DNA of 6,508 bases from positions 1-6,508 of the forward strand of contig JALZVZ010000298.1 of the NCBI GenBank assembly GCA_023299945.1. The letters are read 5' to 3'. The stretch comes from Altererythrobacter sp. GTDB lineage: Bacteria; Pseudomonadota; Alphaproteobacteria; Sphingomonadales; Sphingomonadaceae. Below the pieces are notes generated by a model. The model did not search any database. It saw only the letters and a list, made by a program, of their open reading frames with translations, and was not told where the DNA came from. A program made the position numbers and the translations under genes. Within the stretch, counting starts at the first letter, position 1, and the number at the start of each line of letters is the position of its first letter. Positions 5,921 through 6,508 of the stretch are shown piece after piece.

Positions 5921-6508
5921 TCAGTTCAATTCTACCGGCTCGACGGTGTAACCGCGTTCGCGCAAAGTGCTGACCAATGCGTCCAATTGATCACGGTCGC
6001 GTGCTTCGCATTCAATATCGGTGATAAGGCCTTTCGCTGGCAAGCCAGTGAAAATCCGCTGGTGATAGATTTCAATAATGTTGACATTATGGGCATCGAA
6101 TTCACGCATTACTTTGAACAAGGCACCGGGGCGATCCTGCAAAGTCACGCGCAACCGGGCCAACCGGCCTTGGCGCGCCAAATCGCGCAATAGCACATTG
6201 GCCAGCAGCCGCGTGTCGATATTACCGCCGCACAAAACCAGCCCAATTTTCTTGCCTTTGAAACGTTCTGGATTGGCGAGTACCGCGGCAAGTCCGGCTG
6301 CGCCCGCCCCTTCAACAACGGTCTTCTCGATCTGAAGCAGCAATGACACAGAACGCTCCAGCATATTTTCCGGCACGAGCAATATGTCATCCACCAGCGC
6401 ATCGACGATCCATGAAGTGAATTCGCCCGGCGCTTTAACTGCGATGCCTTCGGCCAAGGTGTCGCCGCCGCATGCCAGAGGCTCGCCCTTCACCTTGCTA
6501 TACATGCT
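5921..6508 (-). CDS. ilvA: Threonine ammonia-lyase (threonine dehydratase) with ACT domain, C-terminal part
   Basis: PLP-dependent deamination of threonine to 2-oxobutanoate, the entry to isoleucine biosynthesis. The 5' part lies beyond the right edge; about 195 C-terminal residues are visible, with the frame open to base 6508. Counting from the Met at 6505, GGDTLAEGIAV (13-23), VVEGAGAAGLAA (63-74) and GLVLCGGNID (88-97) belong to the fold-type II catalytic domain. Residues from about 116 to 190 (starting RLRVTLQDRPGALFKVM) form a single ACT domain, where amino-acid effectors usually bind. One ACT domain directly after a compact catalytic core fits the shorter ACT-containing threonine dehydratase subgroup rather than the long E. 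coli IlvA with its paired regulatory domains. Whether it acts in isoleucine synthesis or threonine catabolism cannot be settled here, so the symbol is tentative. An intrinsic terminator follows the TGA. Confidence 0.92.
   Translation of the reverse strand, partial: SMYSKVKGEPLACGGDTLAEGIAVKAPGEFTSWIVDALVDDILLVPENMLERSVSLLLQIEKTVVEGAGAAGLAAVLANPERFKGKKIGLVLCGGNIDTRLLANVLLRDLARQGRLARLRVTLQDRPGALFKVMREFDAHNVNIIEIYHQRIFTGLPAKGLITDIECEARDRDQLDALVSTLRERGYTVEPVELN

Noticed and set aside
5835..5951. 38-residue plus-strand frame (starting MHEEPQSLKG) in the bpt-ilvA gap
   Set aside because: No ribosome binding site, runs into the antisense 3' end of the threonine ammonia-lyase gene, and crosses its terminator and a likely regulatory dyad; length is compatible with chance.

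Overview
The window reads as a stretch of chromosome from an alphaproteobacterium, most likely a sphingomonad (Sphingomonadales). This is an inference from several features together: a glnB-glnA pair in that order, a short type-2 N-acetyl-gamma-glutamyl-phosphate reductase, an alphaproteobacterial-style arginyl/leucyl-tRNA-protein transferase, and an ACT-containing threonine ammonia-lyase. Species cannot be fixed by eye. Six coding regions are well supported, with a clear rightward block (1-4852) meeting a leftward block (4877-6508) tail to tail.

Rightward block. The window opens inside argC (arginine biosynthesis), missing only a few N-terminal codons. A 256-base spacer follows, holding an inverted repeat, a sigma-70-like promoter and a sigma-54-like promoter. 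These appear to drive glnB (PII nitrogen sensor) and, 92 bases on, glnA (type I glutamine synthetase). A strong intrinsic terminator with a possible GNRA tetraloop closes the glnBA unit. Next comes an exported alpha/beta-hydrolase (esterase family) with little visible ribosome-binding site and a possible leaderless promoter. After it lies a GH24 phage-type lysozyme with an excellent Shine-Dalgarno and an unusual N-terminal extension, standing alone without other phage genes.

Leftward block. The 3' part of a threonine ammonia-lyase gene (ilvA-type, catalytic C-terminus plus ACT domain) enters from the right edge and ends at an intrinsic terminator. Downstream on the same strand lies bpt, the tRNA-dependent aminoacyl-protein transferase of the N-degron pathway.

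How the genes relate. GlnB and GlnA form the nitrogen-assimilation core: GlnB senses 2-oxoglutarate and ATP/ADP through its T-loop (Tyr51), and GlnA carries the adenylylation tyrosine (Tyr398). ArgC and threonine ammonia-lyase belong to amino-acid metabolism but share no evident operon with them. I see no CRISPR array, tRNA, rRNA, insertion sequence or defence system. The most interesting material is regulatory (dual promoters before glnB, several dyads) plus the orphan lysozyme; no convincing undescribed system was found.
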